The translations under genes were made by a program, and so were the position numbers. From Letharia columbiana (taxonomy: Eukaryota > Ascomycota > Lecanoromycetes > Lecanorales > Parmeliaceae): a DNA stretch of 64,000 nt. The stretch spans positions 62,001-126,000 of the forward strand of contig NW_023501123.1 of assembly GCF_014066305.1 (NCBI RefSeq), given 5' to 3'. Below the pieces are notes generated by a model. It was given only the letters and a program-made list of their open reading frames with translations, had not been told where the DNA came from and searched no databases. Below, piece by piece: positions 23,495-36,123 of the stretch. The stretch's first letter is position 1. The number at the start of each line of letters is the position of its first letter.

Positions 23495-24008
23495 TCAACC
23501 CTGAGCTTCAGGTACACCAGGATTATCCGTGATCGCGTCCGGGTGACACTCAGCCGGCGCCAGACTCCTCCAAGGCCCACCATTCGCGCTCATGCTCAAG
23601 CACGTAAACTCGTTGACATCGCCCGTCAACGTATGTGTTGCAAAGTTACCACAGTTGGGGTCCGTGTAGACATTGAGACCGCAGTTGTCATCGCCGCCGA
23701 AATTGATGCCCACGGTATCGAAAGCGGAGTCGAACGGATAGCAGCCGGCAGCCGGAAAGCTGAGGGGTGTTTGGAGTTCTTTGCCTTCGCAGCTTGGGTG
23801 AGAGAAGATACCGATAGCCTATGCATCTATTTGAGACAAAGTCTTGCAGACGTGGGGCGAAAAAGGTTGGCTTCTGAAAAGCACTTACGGGATTGTGGGG
23901 GCCACTGTTGAGGTTGCTGCTAAGATCGCCACCGATGTTGGCATCGGCGGTGGGCAGGGCATGAGCGCCGGCGCTCAGAGCTGCAAGTATGACGGCGGAG
24001 AAGTGCAT
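23495..24008 (-). CDS. small secreted cysteine-containing protein (effector-like)
   Basis: Two exons, 24008-23889 and 23818-23495, joined by a 70-nt GT-AG intron, give 147 residues. Residues 1-18 (MHFSAVILAALSAGAHAL) form a signal peptide. The mature part contains six Cys (in HPSCEG, AAGCYP, DDNCGL, DPNCGN, EFTCLS and PAECHP), enough for three disulfides, and several Gly/Asn/Asp-rich turns. No enzyme motif is visible. Size, secretion, cysteine content and position 1.9 kb from a RIP-affected AT-rich block fit the general profile of fungal effectors, but that is inference only. Splicing is phase 0 and the exon 2 frame is the only one free of stops, so the model is solid. The ATG at 24008 is the first in frame. 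Confidence 0.8.
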
Positions 24009-24382
24009 TATAATCTTCGTCGTCGAGTAAGAGATAATGATATGTTGAAAGGTGATGAGAGCGGATTAAAGTCCTGTGGGCTTCTCGAGGAAAGTTCTGG
24101 AGGTCAAAGGTCCAAATGGGAGGGAAAAGCTGTGTATAAGGAATCGCGAAAGGAGGAAAGCCATCCTTAAAGGGTTTCAAACCAACATGAAACAATTGGT
24201 TCGTGACGGTTTCTCGACCTGTTTCCGAAGCCATAACACGGATCAGAGATTGAAACAACATTGAAACCAAACTGGTCCTAAAACAGGGATGCGACGTGTT
24301 TAGCATCAGTGTGTACTTTGTTTTGCAATAAACCGTATCGCGCAGCGATCGACCGTTACCTAGCATGCGGAGCCAGTGACCT

Positions 24383-25570
24383 TTAATCATGGGCAAGATT
24401 GAGCATCCCATCGAATATTCGCTCTGCATCTGCATAAGCCGACATTGTTTGGAACAGTACAGGCTCTTCCAGCGATGCTGGGAGTATATCCACGAACTGG
24501 CGCACGTGTGCCGGTGACTATTCCTCCGCCTCATTCACAATTCGTACGAAAGGCTCGTCGTGACTGTCTGTCAGGTACGTCAGAACGTATGTGATGAGGA
24601 GTCTTTCTACTTCCGATTCGACGAAGACCATAGTGTCTGCTCTTAGCTTCTCCAGCCTACGGAATCGTTTGAGAGAACCGACAAAGATTCTGCCAGCGAA
24701 GCGATGCCCGTGAGATATTCTTGATTGTCAGTCATTGTCAAATCCAACACGGCGCGGCTGTGGCGAGCGTGAGTGAATAGAATATCAATGACTGCGCGAA
24801 TGTCCCATTCTTCGTATCCAGGTCGAGATGCTCGACAAGAGCCCTCAGAGTTGTTCGGAAAGCCGTACTCATATTTGAATGTGTGTAGGTCCTTGATAGC
24901 GCAAAACAGAGTATCGAGATCGTTGTCGTTGATCATACTTTCTGTGACCTCGAGAGCAATCACGTTGGACTTTCGCGTTAGCAGATATTCATCTACTAGA
25001 CCCTCGGCGTCCTGAAAACTATGCACATCTGCATCTTGGGTCAACCGTAATGACGGAAGACATGCCCATTGAGTAAGCAGTGTGAAGTCTGCGCGTCCCC
25101 CTTGCGTATTGTAGAAGCTGATGGTAACCACTTTGCTGAGTGCGTGACTCGCATGGGGCTCATTTCTGCTGGCTTACAAAGCTCGAATCATGTTTTTGAT
25201 ACTAAAATCAGTCACGCTCTGATCGCGGAACCTGATCGAGCGGAGATTTGGAAGATGTTTGAAGAGAAGATTAAGAAGTGCTACATGACTTTCCAGCTTT
25301 AGCACCTCGTCTATGGCTTTCGGGTACTTTGAAGCCGGATAGTATCGAGACTTCAAGAATCAATCCTGCGCAGTATTGGGCCATGAAGGCAGATTATGTG
25401 TAGCGGACAGAAGCAACATGCTGCTTGCCAAGGAAACGGACGGAAAGGCATCATCTAGGCAGTCGGTGTGGCAACATTGTCTTGCTATTCTCGCTCAACC
25501 ACCGAATTTGATTGTCTTGCGGAAAACGGACCGGTAAAGACGAGTATCGTTCGGGAGATCAACCCGTGAG
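24383..25570 (-). pseudogene. F-box/LRR-like fungal protein, inactivated
   Basis: The minus strand carries a gene of the large fungal F-box-like class. LNLLFKHLPNLRSIRF is spliced (intron about 25186-25141) to FKVVTISFYN, then VIALEVTES, DLHTFKYEYGF and the signature LEKLRADTMVFVE, and finally VDILPASLEEPVLF. Reaching the signature needs a one-base frame change near 24670. A TAG interrupts the frame before SPAHVRQFVDILPAS (near 24510), and further stops occur upstream of 25356. The end TAA is at 24383. Several independent lesions mean the gene is dead. The 5' boundary (around 25570, LPNDTRLYRSVF) is approximate. Proximity to the AT-rich block may explain the C-to-T type stop. Confidence 0.7.
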
Positions 25571-25855
25571 TAATCAAGCTGTATGGAACACACGCCTTTG
25601 AGAAATACGGCACGGAATTGTTCATCACTATGAGGCACTAGTGAAGACTGCGAGCAAAGGGGTAGGGACCACTCAAGCTCCTAGCGCTAGAAAGAAAAAG
25701 AGGATTGTTCACCATTACTGCTGGAGCTAGTCGTGCACATGTACATCGGCATGGGCGAGTGCCGCCTTCTGTGCCGAGACTGCATTTCCACTCTCGAAAG
25801 TCAACTTCTTCAGCTTGGCCAACCTCCGTGGTAGTCGCTTAGATATGGGTTTAAT
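25571..25855. other. left flank of the retrotransposon block
   Basis: Normal-composition DNA up to the LTR boundary at 25856. A short plus frame reads HMYIGMGECRLLCRDC just before the boundary, possibly a fragment of an interrupted gene, but I cannot connect it to the right flank. Confidence 0.35.
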
Positions 25856-26041
25856 TGTCACGGTTTCAATGACCTTACTGACCTTACTTACTTGTATTAT
25901 GGCCCAATTGGGCTTAGCGTGCCAAGGCCTTTCGGCCTTTCTATCTTACTGTGAAGTCTATACTTATAATAATCCTATATAAATAGTATTCTCTTTATAC
26001 TATAATATAGAGTTATTATATATATTATTAAGTTCTTAATA
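25856..26041 (+). repeat. left LTR of outer element
   Basis: Aligned to 39385-39566 over its length with mostly transition differences of RIP type and one 4-bp insertion (ACTT). It starts TGTCACGG; its last bases TTCTTAATA correspond to CCCTGACA in the right copy. Confidence 0.9.
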
Positions 26042-26399
26042 TAATATTATCTCTCTTTTTTCTAAAATAATAATAATCTATTTATTAATTATACTAAATA
26101 TATAGCTAAAAAGAAAATATATTATTAAGAAGTTAATAGCTATAGCTAAAGAAGCTTACTACTTAAAAAATTATTTAAAAGAAAATCTTTTATTTATATA
26201 AAGATTAATTTAGCTAGATTAAAAAAAAATATAAAAAAAAATCTTTAATATATTAAAAGAAATAGATCTTAGATTAAACTTTCTTTATATTTCTACTAGT
26301 TTAATATTAGTTATATATCTCTTAATTTTAAATTTAGATAATATTTAAAGTTAAATTATTATAAGTAAATTATAAATACGTTATTATTTAGAAGAATTT

Positions 26400-28986
26400 T
26401 AAGAACTTTAATAAGAAGATTTTAAATATTAGTAAAGCTAAATCGTTTATATAATAAAAGAAAAAGCGTCCTGCCTTTAGAAGATATATTATTAAATCTA
26501 GTTTAAGTTATATCGGAGTGTAATTTACGGATATTATTAAAGAAGAGTTAATTATAATCTTTATCTCTATCTTTAACTCGTAGAGTTTTATAAAAAGTAT
26601 TATCGAAATTTTTAATACTTAATATAATAGATTAAAGATATTAATAAAAAGCTTTCGAACTGTTAGCCGTAATATTAAGGTTCTTTAATAATAAAATAAA
26701 GAACTTAGCTATAATATCGCTTAAGCTAAGATAAAGATATTAATAATTAATATCTAGTTAAATAATAGTAATAGCTAATTATCTTATAAGCGAGAAATTA
26801 ATAATAGACTTTAAGATTTATATAATAGATATCGTATTAATATTATAAAACTTATTAAAGAAAATAAGAAATTTAAGTAAGACTTAAAACGTAAAGAGTA
26901 ATAGCTAAAGAAGTAATAATCTCTTATATTAGCTAATTTAAAAAACTCTAATAAGAAAAATATAAAGATTATATCTCGTTAGTCGAGTATTCTCGTTAAT
27001 AGTAGTATTCATCGAAATTTACGTTATACTTCTATTACGAATCGCGTAGAGAGTATAGAATTAAATAAACGATATTTCGACGTCTTAAATTTTTATAATA
27101 TTAATAATTAAAATAAGTAGAATAGCTAGCGTTAATATCTTAAAGCGAAGTTTAAATAAAGTATTATAATCTTTCTTATTAAATTTAAAAAAATCGATTA
27201 TATATAAGATTATTATAAGTTTATTATATACGATATTATTAAAATAAGAGTAGATAAAGATATCTTAAATCTATATTAAATTATTTAAGAAATAATCGAT
27301 AAATTAGATAATATATTCGAAATATATAATAAAATTATTAAATTGAATATTAAGATATTTAATTTTAAATTTAATATAAGAGTAATAGATAAGAAGAAAT
27401 CGTTTAAGAACTTCTACGTATAATTCTCTATAACTATCGCTCTCTTAAAATTTACTAATATTTATAAGATATTTAATCTAAAATAATTAATCTTTATATA
27501 TCTAAGATATTAAATTTTAGAATAGTCTTTTAATATTTTTTAAGAATTAGTTATTTTTCTATAAGTATTAAATATAAATCTACGAGTTATTAATAATATA
27601 TTAAATTTAAAGAGTAAGAAAGAAATTAATAAAACTAGTAATAATTATAAAAACTCTACCCTCTTAAATAATTAGCGTAATACTTTATCTATTAAAAGAA
27701 ATAATAATACTATTATTAAAAATTTCTATATATAAGAATATAAGTATTTTAAATTATTAATAAATAGAATTTAAAAAGAAGATAGATATTTTAAGTATCT
27801 AAAAATTAAATATTATTTTAGCGATAATAGTATCTTATATAAGAATATAGATTTATTAATAAAAGAATAAATTAATATAATTCTAAAAGTCGTCGACGTT
27901 AAGAAGAATATTCTCGTTAAATTATTATAAGAATTAAAAAATTAAATATTCTTAATTAAGTCGTCGTTAAAGACTTAAAAGTCTTATATATAAGAATTAA
28001 AGAGTTAGAAATAGAAAGAATACTCGCTTTCATCTCTCTATCCGCGTATATTATTACTATTAAAATCTCTTTATAAAATAAACACTAATTAGATTTTTAT
28101 AAAAAAATTATTATATTAATAAAATAGATTAAGATTAATTATCTCTTAAATATCGAAGCTTTAATACTAAGCTTTATAAATATATCTTTTATTAAAATAA
28201 ATAAGTTATTTAAAATAGTATTAATATAACTCTATAGATTACGATTAGTCGATAATAAATCTATCTTCGTATTTAATATTATATATATAATCTTAATAAA
28301 ACTCGTCTTAGAAGATTATATAAAAGAACTTTAATACTTAATTATCTTATTAAAACGATTTAATATTATTCTAGATATATTATAACTAGAATAATATAAT
28401 TCTTATATATTCTTTAAATTTAAAATTATTATACTTAATTTAGATTATTATATATTTAACTATTTATTATATAATAAACTTATTATTATTTAAAATAATA
28501 ATAAGTTTTTAAAAAAGAATTTAAATTATATAGTAAAGATTATATTTAAAAAAAAGAATATAGTAGAGATCTTCGCTTATATCTTTATTAAGATAATTAA
28601 AAAATTAAAAAATTAAATTACTATTATATAATTCTAAGATTTTAAATAATTTTTTAACTTTATTAATAAGAAAGCGAAGTTTATTACTAATATCGCCGCT
28701 ATTATAATAGAAGATTACGAAAAATTCTTTTATAAGTTAAGAAAAAAATCTTCGATTATAGAATAACTATAGAAATAAATTTCTATAGTATATTATAAAT
28801 ATTTAAATATTTAAAATTCTATTAAAATTAATAAACTTCCCTCTTATCACTTTATTAATTATAAAATATATCTTAAAAAAAAAGCTATTTTATTATTAAA
28901 GAGGGTTTATAGACTCTCTAGAGATTAGATATTAATTATAAAGAAATATATTAATAAGATATTAGAAAAAGGCTATATTAGATTAA
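26400..28986 (+). pseudogene. gag and protease region of outer element (RIP-killed)
   Basis: Reading through stops, the plus strand shows gag-like phrases (KKKSFKNFYVQFS, then KFTNIYKIFNLKQLIF, near 27390-27510). A mutated CCHC knuckle follows near 27780-27850, where Cys codons have become Tyr (YFKYLKIKYYF). A protease-like part lies around 28150-28420. The frame runs into the start of RT (YRLSRDQILIIKKYINKILE) and is cut at 28986 by the inner element. Stops are almost all TAA or TAG where Gln is expected. Confidence 0.75.
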
Positions 28987-29261
28987 TGTGAGGGCGTAGT
29001 CCACTAATGATTAGCTAGCGGGCATAGGCTATAAAAGACGTAGTGTCGTTATGGGGTTTAATAGTATATTTGATAGTAGAACTAATCTCTAAGGAATACC
29101 AAAACTCCGAGATATGCGAAGTAGATCTATATTCGCTAAGCCTTTAGAAATACGAGGTATATTATTAAAACTAAATTCTAAAAGAGACTTTAACGTAGTA
29201 TATACGATATTAACGCCTTAGCATAAGCAGCGCCAAGGCCCATAACGCATCAAGTCTAATA
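28987..29261 (-). repeat. 3' LTR of inner element
   Basis: 275-bp copy matching 35832-36118, shorter by a small GGGACTCT-type duplication present in the other copy. It is preceded by target duplication ATTAA. Confidence 0.9.
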
Positions 29262-30960
29262 ATTGTCTTCTCTTCTAAACTCTAATTTCTAGACGCCTAA
29301 GTAAAGATAGAACGCTTATTAAAAAACCTTTAAATTCTAATAAATAAATAAGAGAAAAGAGTCGATTTATTAAGATTGCGATATCGTTTTAATAATATAA
29401 TAAAATTAATTCTTACGCGTTATAAACGGGTTATTAATATATTATATAATAATATTAATACTATCTTCGAGAATAATATCGCTTTTATAATATTAATTAA
29501 TAATAATCTATAATAAGCCGACGCGCTTAGTATTAGCGTTCTTATAGCGCTAGTTAATAGCCTCTATAGCGAATAATATTAGATTTAAAAATTTATAATA
29601 AAACCTCGAAAACTTAGTAGGTAAAGAAGGAAGAAGAGTTTTTCTATAGATAACGTTATTTCTATAACGTATTACGTTTATAGCGAAGTAGCGTAATAAT
29701 AATCTTTATTATAGAAATTCGAAGAAAGTAATTAATAGAGCGACGCGTTCGCGATAACGTCTTCGATTATTAATTAATAATAGTAGAAATAATAATAATA
29801 GCTAGACGACGCGGTCTAATAGATAATAGCAAACATCACTATATCGCTACTATCTATATTACTAAATACTACCCGCTAGTAATAGCGCTACGATAAAGAA
29901 TATAAAAACCTCTTTTAAATTATTTATTTTTATTCTTCGTAATTCTTAACGCCTCTCTTATAAGTGCTTACTCTAATATTATAACGTCGATATTAATACT
30001 AATGTAAGTGTAGTACATCTCATTATATCAGCAGTCTACTTCTCTTTATCGTAAGTACCTTACTATTACCAATCGCGTTAATACGTAAACTAATAATTTT
30101 ATAGTACCTTTTTTCAACAATAATAATAACTTTAATAGTAAGTGTATAGTCACCTCGCAGGCGCGATTACTAATCCTTAACTATTTCTATCACCATCGCT
30201 TTATATATACATCTACTAATAAGTTCTAGTATTTAATTTATTATATAAAACTTACTTTTATCGAGGCGACGATTTATATATTCGAGATAAGTCTCTTCTC
30301 TATAATAACTATAAGATTAAAAGGCGCGATATTAGCCGCTATATTAAAATTCTCTTATATCTTTAAGCGTAGATAAGAAAATTAATATAACACCATCGCC
30401 GCGCTAAATAGTCTTAAAAGCTATCTTACTAACGGGCTAAGCTCGATAAGAAGATTACCTAATAGCGTAAGTTATAGAAATATACGATAGCGACGACTTC
30501 GACCGCCTCTATTATAATTATAGATCTTTAAAATTAACTTATAGCGATATATAAGCGTATAGAGAAATTAAAGGGAATAAATGAGTTGCTAAAGAAGAAG
30601 CTTAAGAGCCTTTATTAATATACGGCGAATATTGACGAGTATTAATATAAAGACTATACTTTAACTACCTCCTCGTTAGAGAATTAAATTAATAAATTTA
30701 ACTCGAAATCTAACGCTAAGATAGCGAAGAATACTTAAGTAATAACCTTTTTTCAGTAGCAGCGCTAGCGTGAGATTTCTAAATAGTCCTTTAATAGCTG
30801 CCTTAGATAAAAACATATCTACATTAATAGCATATACCTTAATATAATAAACCCTCTCTATAGTAGAGTTTAGTAGATAGTTAAATAATATAATTATTTT
30901 ATTAATCTATATCTTAATAATAGTAAGTGTAGAGGAGTATACGTATAATATAAGTATTAT
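29262..30960 (+). pseudogene. RIP-killed antisense accessory gene inside the inner element
   Basis: The plus strand, opposite to pol, has long coding-like runs directly inside the LTR. In one frame from 29262 to about 29935 every stop is TAA or TAG and falls where Gln fits, giving phrases such as KQEKRVDLLRLRYRF, YVYSEVAQQQSLLQKFEE and a Gln-rich run near 29780-29810. From about 30105 to 30960 another frame continues (RGDDLYIRDKSLLYNNYK, INELLKKKLKSLYQY, FFQQQRQREIS), including an intact CAG-TAG-CAG triplet at 30753. Intron-like borders lie between (GTAAGT at 30051, CTAAT and TATAG ending at 30104). The first and last thirds are Lys/Glu/Gln/Leu-rich and look coiled-coil. I recognise no family. 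The right limit is unsure because it runs tail-to-tail into the pol end. Confidence 0.6.
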
Positions 30961-33900
30961 CTAGAAATATATCTAACCTAGTTGATAATTATATCTTATT
31001 TTATCGCCTCTACTTACTCGCTATTAATTTATATAATTAATCGAGCTCTTTAGTAATAAGAGACTTATTATTTATTACTTAATACTTTCGCTTACTATCC
31101 GCCTACTTATAAACTTAAGTTAGCTCGCTAGCATTAGTAAGTTCATTATCTAATAACTATTAATTATACTCTTCGCCTTAACTAGTCTATTTAACTTTAT
31201 ATCAAACGCCTTTCTTATATTTAACCTTATTAATAATTTCTTTAATCTTCTAAAGCTTATTGTCATCGATAAAATCGAGGATCTATATGAAGGCTTTCGC
31301 TATATTATTATAATCGCGAAAGTAATAAGACTTAAATAACGATATATAAAAGATATTATAAATCTTATATATCGGGGGTAGAAGTAGGCGGTATATCTAC
31401 GCCCCTACCTTATCTATAATTCAAAATAATTTTATAAATTTATAAAATAACTTCTTACTTAGGCGTTTCTACTTTAAATTCTTAATCGCTAATATTATTA
31501 AATCGTCTACTTTATAGCTTTAAAACTAATATATTTTATTATAATATTTAAATTAAGCCGCAACCGCGCTGCGAAAATACTCTACTATCTTATCCCTTAA
31601 TACTTATAACTTCTTTACCCTATTATTTATAACAAATACCTCTTTCTCGACAAAGTCGTTCTCAATCTCCTAACGAATTTCAGAATAATATTTATATATT
31701 AGAAAGAACGATATTATTTCGATAGAGGAATATTAATTATTCATATAAGCGAACTCTGCTATTAGCAGTTATTTTATTTAAATATTTTATTTATCATTAG
31801 TGAATACGCGTAAGAAGTATTCTAGTATCTAATTTTACCGCTTAGTCTACCTATCGATTTACAAATAAAAGACGATATTTAAGCGCCGCTTAATTTTGAA
31901 ATAGAAGTAAATAACGAACTAGAAGTTATTAGTAAATATAGAGTCTCTATTATTAATAATACCGTTTAATATATTATAGCGGTATATTATTTTGAAATAA
32001 AATACTTTCGCTAGTTAAGTAATATTGATCGTGGTAAATATAGAAATATATCTTATTATTTTTATAAATTGATTTACTATAACTAGGATAGTATCGTAGA
32101 TAATACTCTTATATTTACTCGCTAGTAAGCCGATAATAAAGTTTATAGAAATTTCCTTTTATAACTTAATGGCGATAAAAAGCGAGCTTAACTCGCTATA
32201 TAGATAATATCGCGAAGCTTTAATTCGCTAGTAAATATCACATATTTTAATATAGTCGATAACTTACTTTAGACTTTTATCTTAATAGTATTTACGAGTA
32301 AGTAGCTTATATATTTTTATAGTACTAAAGTATTCTAATAACGAATTATTATAATATTTACTAATAAGCTCTTTTCTTAAGATCTTATCTCTAGAAATAT
32401 AAAGATAACTATTATATCTTAATAGTTCCTCGAAGTTTAAGACTTATACTTAACTACGTACGCGATACTTAATCGTTAACTTATTAATATTAATTCGAAA
32501 AGAGCTTATTTAATTATTATAGACTTATAAGTCTTAAATTAATATTTTTATTAGCCTCTAAAATACGTTATAAGTAATCTCTTATACGATCTTAGACTCT
32601 CTTCTAGAAATAATTATCTAGACGCTAGTAATACGAAATATAAGCGCTATAACCGCTATAATCTTCTTATTTCTTTATAATTACTTACCGCTAATTTAAA
32701 GTATAAATTTATTCTATAATATTAATAAAAGTTTAATATTTAACGACGAAATTCTTTTATAATCGAGGCGTCGCGATAGCGAATTAATAAGGTTTAATTT
32801 ATCTACTCGATAAAAAATCTTAAAGTTATAAATAACTAACTTTAGCGCCTAACGGGCTTATTTAAAGTTTAATTTCTTCTACTTTATAAAGCTCTTAAGA
32901 TTATTATAATTCGTTAGAATCTTAATATAAAATATACTACCTTCTAGATAATAACGTTATTACTTTATAGACGCTATAATAGCGAGTAGCTCTTAATTAT
33001 AAATCTTATAATTTTACTTCGTAGAAATTATTTTCCTAAATTAGAATATTATTAATTATTAATAATTATTCTTATTCGATTATAAAAGTATAACTCTTAT
33101 ATCGAAGTTAAAAGTGTCGATTTTAAGATATAGCTTTAAATTTAAATTATAGTAGCGTAGAAATAACGCGGTTATAAAAATACTTCGAAGCTACTAAAAC
33201 GTCAGCTTCGCGTTATCTATTCACTCTAGCAATCTAAATTTCTTATTATTCTTACTCCCTTTAAGTAAGTTAATAAATAACGTTATTATACTAGAATAAT
33301 CATAGATAAATCGCTAATAGAAATTAATAAAGTCTAAAAAGACTTATATATCCCGATAACTTTTTAGTTTTAGCTACTTCTTAATAATAGCAATACGTTT
33401 TTAGTTTATCGCGATACCTTCGATAAATATAATAAACTCTAGAAACTTAACTTATTCGATATAGAATTAATACTTCTTTAAGCTAGCGTATAATTAAAAC
33501 TGGCGTAGACGCTTAAGTACTTACTTAACGTACTGTTAATACTCCGCTAAATTAGCGCTATAAATTAGAATATTATTTAAATATACTACGTATATTATAT
33601 CTATTAGGCCCGCAAGAGCTCTATTAATATACGCTTGAAAAGTTGTTAATATATTGGCGAGTTTAAAAGGTATAATTAAATATTCGAAGTAGTCGTAGTA
33701 ACTACGGAACGCTATTTTCTACTTATCGCCTTCTTTAATTCAAATTTAATAATAAGTATTCTTAAGATCTAGCTTCGTAAAGACTTTAACGCCGTATAAG
33801 CGGTTTAGAGTCTTAATAATTAGGGGTAGCGGGTGTCGATTTTTAATAGTTATCGCGTTTAGGTCTCGATAATCAATGTAAAGATGAAGCCCTTTATCCT

Positions 33901-35800
33901 TTTTAAGAATAAAAAGAATCGATACTTCGGCTAAGGAAGTTAAATAGCGAATTTAATTTTTCTAAAGAAAATCCTTTAGATAGCGCCGTAGCTCCGCTAA
34001 CTCCGTTTAAGATAGATTATATAAAAAGCCATATAGCGGCTCTTTACCGCTCTCGATCTTAATAATATAATTCCTCTACTTAAGCGTAGATAAGATTTCT
34101 ACTTTTTTATTAGAAAAAATATCGTTAAACTTTAATAACTTCTAAGGGAGCTCTAGGCTACGCCCGTTTTCCGATTCGCTACGCGCTATTACAGCGTATA
34201 CGATTACAAATATATTTAGCTTTTATTCGATAATTTAAGTAAACTTAATTAATTCTTTAACCTGCAATTTGCTAGCGTTAACTTTAAACCGCCACTACTC
34301 CGCCGCTAAATTTAATAATACTTATAATTAACTTAGCCCGAGTATACTTAATATAATATTAAAACCTTTTTAATCAACGATATAGAAGAGTATATTATAC
34401 TTTCTACTCTAATCTTAGCTATCTACTAATTAATAGTTTAGCTAATACGCGTTATAGCAATATATACTTTAGTCGCTTAGCGCTTCCGATTACAATAAGA
34501 TAATATTATAAGATTTTAAGTCTTATTAAATTACGAACTTTTATGAAATTAAATTAATATACGCTTTAATATCGAGTAGAGTAACGAGTTACCTCTATTT
34601 ACTCTAAAGCTTTATTTATCCCTTCGTAAAAATAGAAGAAATTACCTCTATTAATCGTTATTCTTACCTCGCTTTTAAGGCGATTATAAGGCCTAATCTT
34701 TTTTTATTAATACTGCGTTAATATAGACTATAGACAGTTTATCGAGATCTAGATACTTAGATATTTAATAACCCTATTTTTTATAATAAAAATAACTATT
34801 CTTTTTATAATTAGGATTAAAGAATTCGGCTTTACGCTTTATACTATCGTCTTAAGTGCGTACTACGTAAGCGCCGCCGTTTAAAGTCGATTTAGGCTTC
34901 GAAATTCGATTCTCTAGAGGCTTATCCTTAATAAACCCCCTCGAAGACTTCGAATAGAAACCGTCGCCGAAGCGTATGCGTTTTAAAATCTTTTTCTATA
35001 TAATAACCTAGATAAGAATTTCTTCTCGTTATTTCAACATACTACTAATATTTAGAATCTTATTCTTAAGCTCTAATCTAAGCTTAGTTAAGAAGAAATT
35101 AGCTTAATGCTTCTTAGAAAATGAGATTATATAGACCTCTAGCTTCTTCAAATAGGCCTTAAAAATAGATACCTTCTAATTAAAGCGTTATTTAGCCTTC
35201 TTTCACTTTTCGTAGATAAAAAGATAACGGTTTACTAAATCCGTTACTAAATTAAGCAAAAACTACTTAAAGAATTTAAAAATTATATTCTTTAGACTAT
35301 AGGCTTAATAGTATTTATATTATTAAATATTAAGGTCGCCTTCTAAGAATTATATATAATAAATAATTCTTAATTAATTAATAGTGAAATACTTAGAACT
35401 TATAAGAAACTTAATTTCAACTTCGCGGAACTAGCGTAGATACTCTCTCTTACTAATATTCTTATAAAAACGTATTCTTTTAAGGCGAAGTGTTTTCGCC
35501 TTAATTAGTATATTCGTTAAAAGCGCGATAATAATTAACGTAGATAGGTCTTCGCTAGTCGTAGATGATAAGCTAATATTACGAAGCTCGCGATTACGAG
35601 TCTTTAACGCAGCCAATTCTTATTCTTATTTCAAGTAACGATTTTCGGTCTTAGCGACTATAAGACATTCTTTTATAGTAAGGTCTTCTACTAGTAAGAA
35701 ATTCTCGAACTCATTATCGGCGCTATAACGGCTCTCGATATTACCTTCGTTTTTTATTATACGATTTAGAGGTAAACCCGATATTATAATAATAATAGAC
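30960..35800 (-). pseudogene. gag-pol region of inner element (RIP-killed)
   Basis: On the minus strand, reading through stops, RT is unmistakable at 33540-33970: FILKKDKGLHLYIDYRDLNA, KVFTKLDL, and YLNNILIYS where YLDD is expected, so both catalytic Asp are now Asn by G-to-A change. Downstream the integrase C-terminal part reads LLIAEFAYMNN, EIENDFVEKEVFV, YKVDDLIILA and LLLPPIYKIYNIFY. A chromodomain-like end follows (KIKEIINKVKYKKGV). Gag-like sequence (SEDLSTLIIIALLTNILIKA, ISKREYLR) lies near 35430-35620. Confidence 0.8.
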
Positions 35801-35831
35801 CTTTTCCTTTAAAAGGTAGAGAGATTAGAAC

Positions 35832-36118
35832 TATAAGGGCGTAGTTTATTAGCGATCAGCTAGCGGGTATAGGCTATAAAAGACGTAGTATCGTTATAGG
35901 ATTTAATAGTATATTTAATAGTAGAACTAATCTCTAAGGAATACTAAAACTTCGAGGTATACGAAGTAGACCTATATTCGCCAAGCCCCTAGATATACGG
36001 GGCACGTTATTGAAACTAGACCCTAAAAGGGACTCTGAAAGGGACTCTAACGTAGAATATGCGATGTCGGCGCCTTAGCGTAAGTAGCGTTAAGGCCTAT
36101 GACGTATTAGGTCTGATA
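35832..36118 (-). repeat. 5' LTR of inner element
   Basis: 287-bp copy, less mutated than its partner at 28987 (it keeps CGAAGTAGACCTATATTCGCC and CGATGTCGGCGCCTTAGCG-like GC-rich blocks). It is followed by target duplication ATTAA at 36119-36123. Confidence 0.9.
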
Positions 36119-36123
36119 ATTAA

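Larger units (their letters stand above)
28987..36118 (-). mobile_element. Ty3/gypsy chromovirus (inner element) nested in the outer RT gene
   Basis: LTRs at 28987-29261 and 35832-36118 share long blocks (GGCTATAAAAGACGTAGT, AGAACTAATCTCTAAGGAAT). They begin TGTGAGGG/TATAAGGG and end in AATA/GATA, consistent with an original TG...CA. The 5-bp duplication ATTAA is present at 28982-28986 and 36119-36123, so the insertion is intact. Total is 7.1 kb. Pol reads on the minus strand: integrase and chromodomain-like end near 31.0-32.7 kb, RT near 33.4-34.0 kb, gag-like near 35.3-35.7 kb. It is strongly RIP-mutated. The 1.7 kb between pol and the left LTR holds an antisense coding-like region. Confidence 0.92.
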
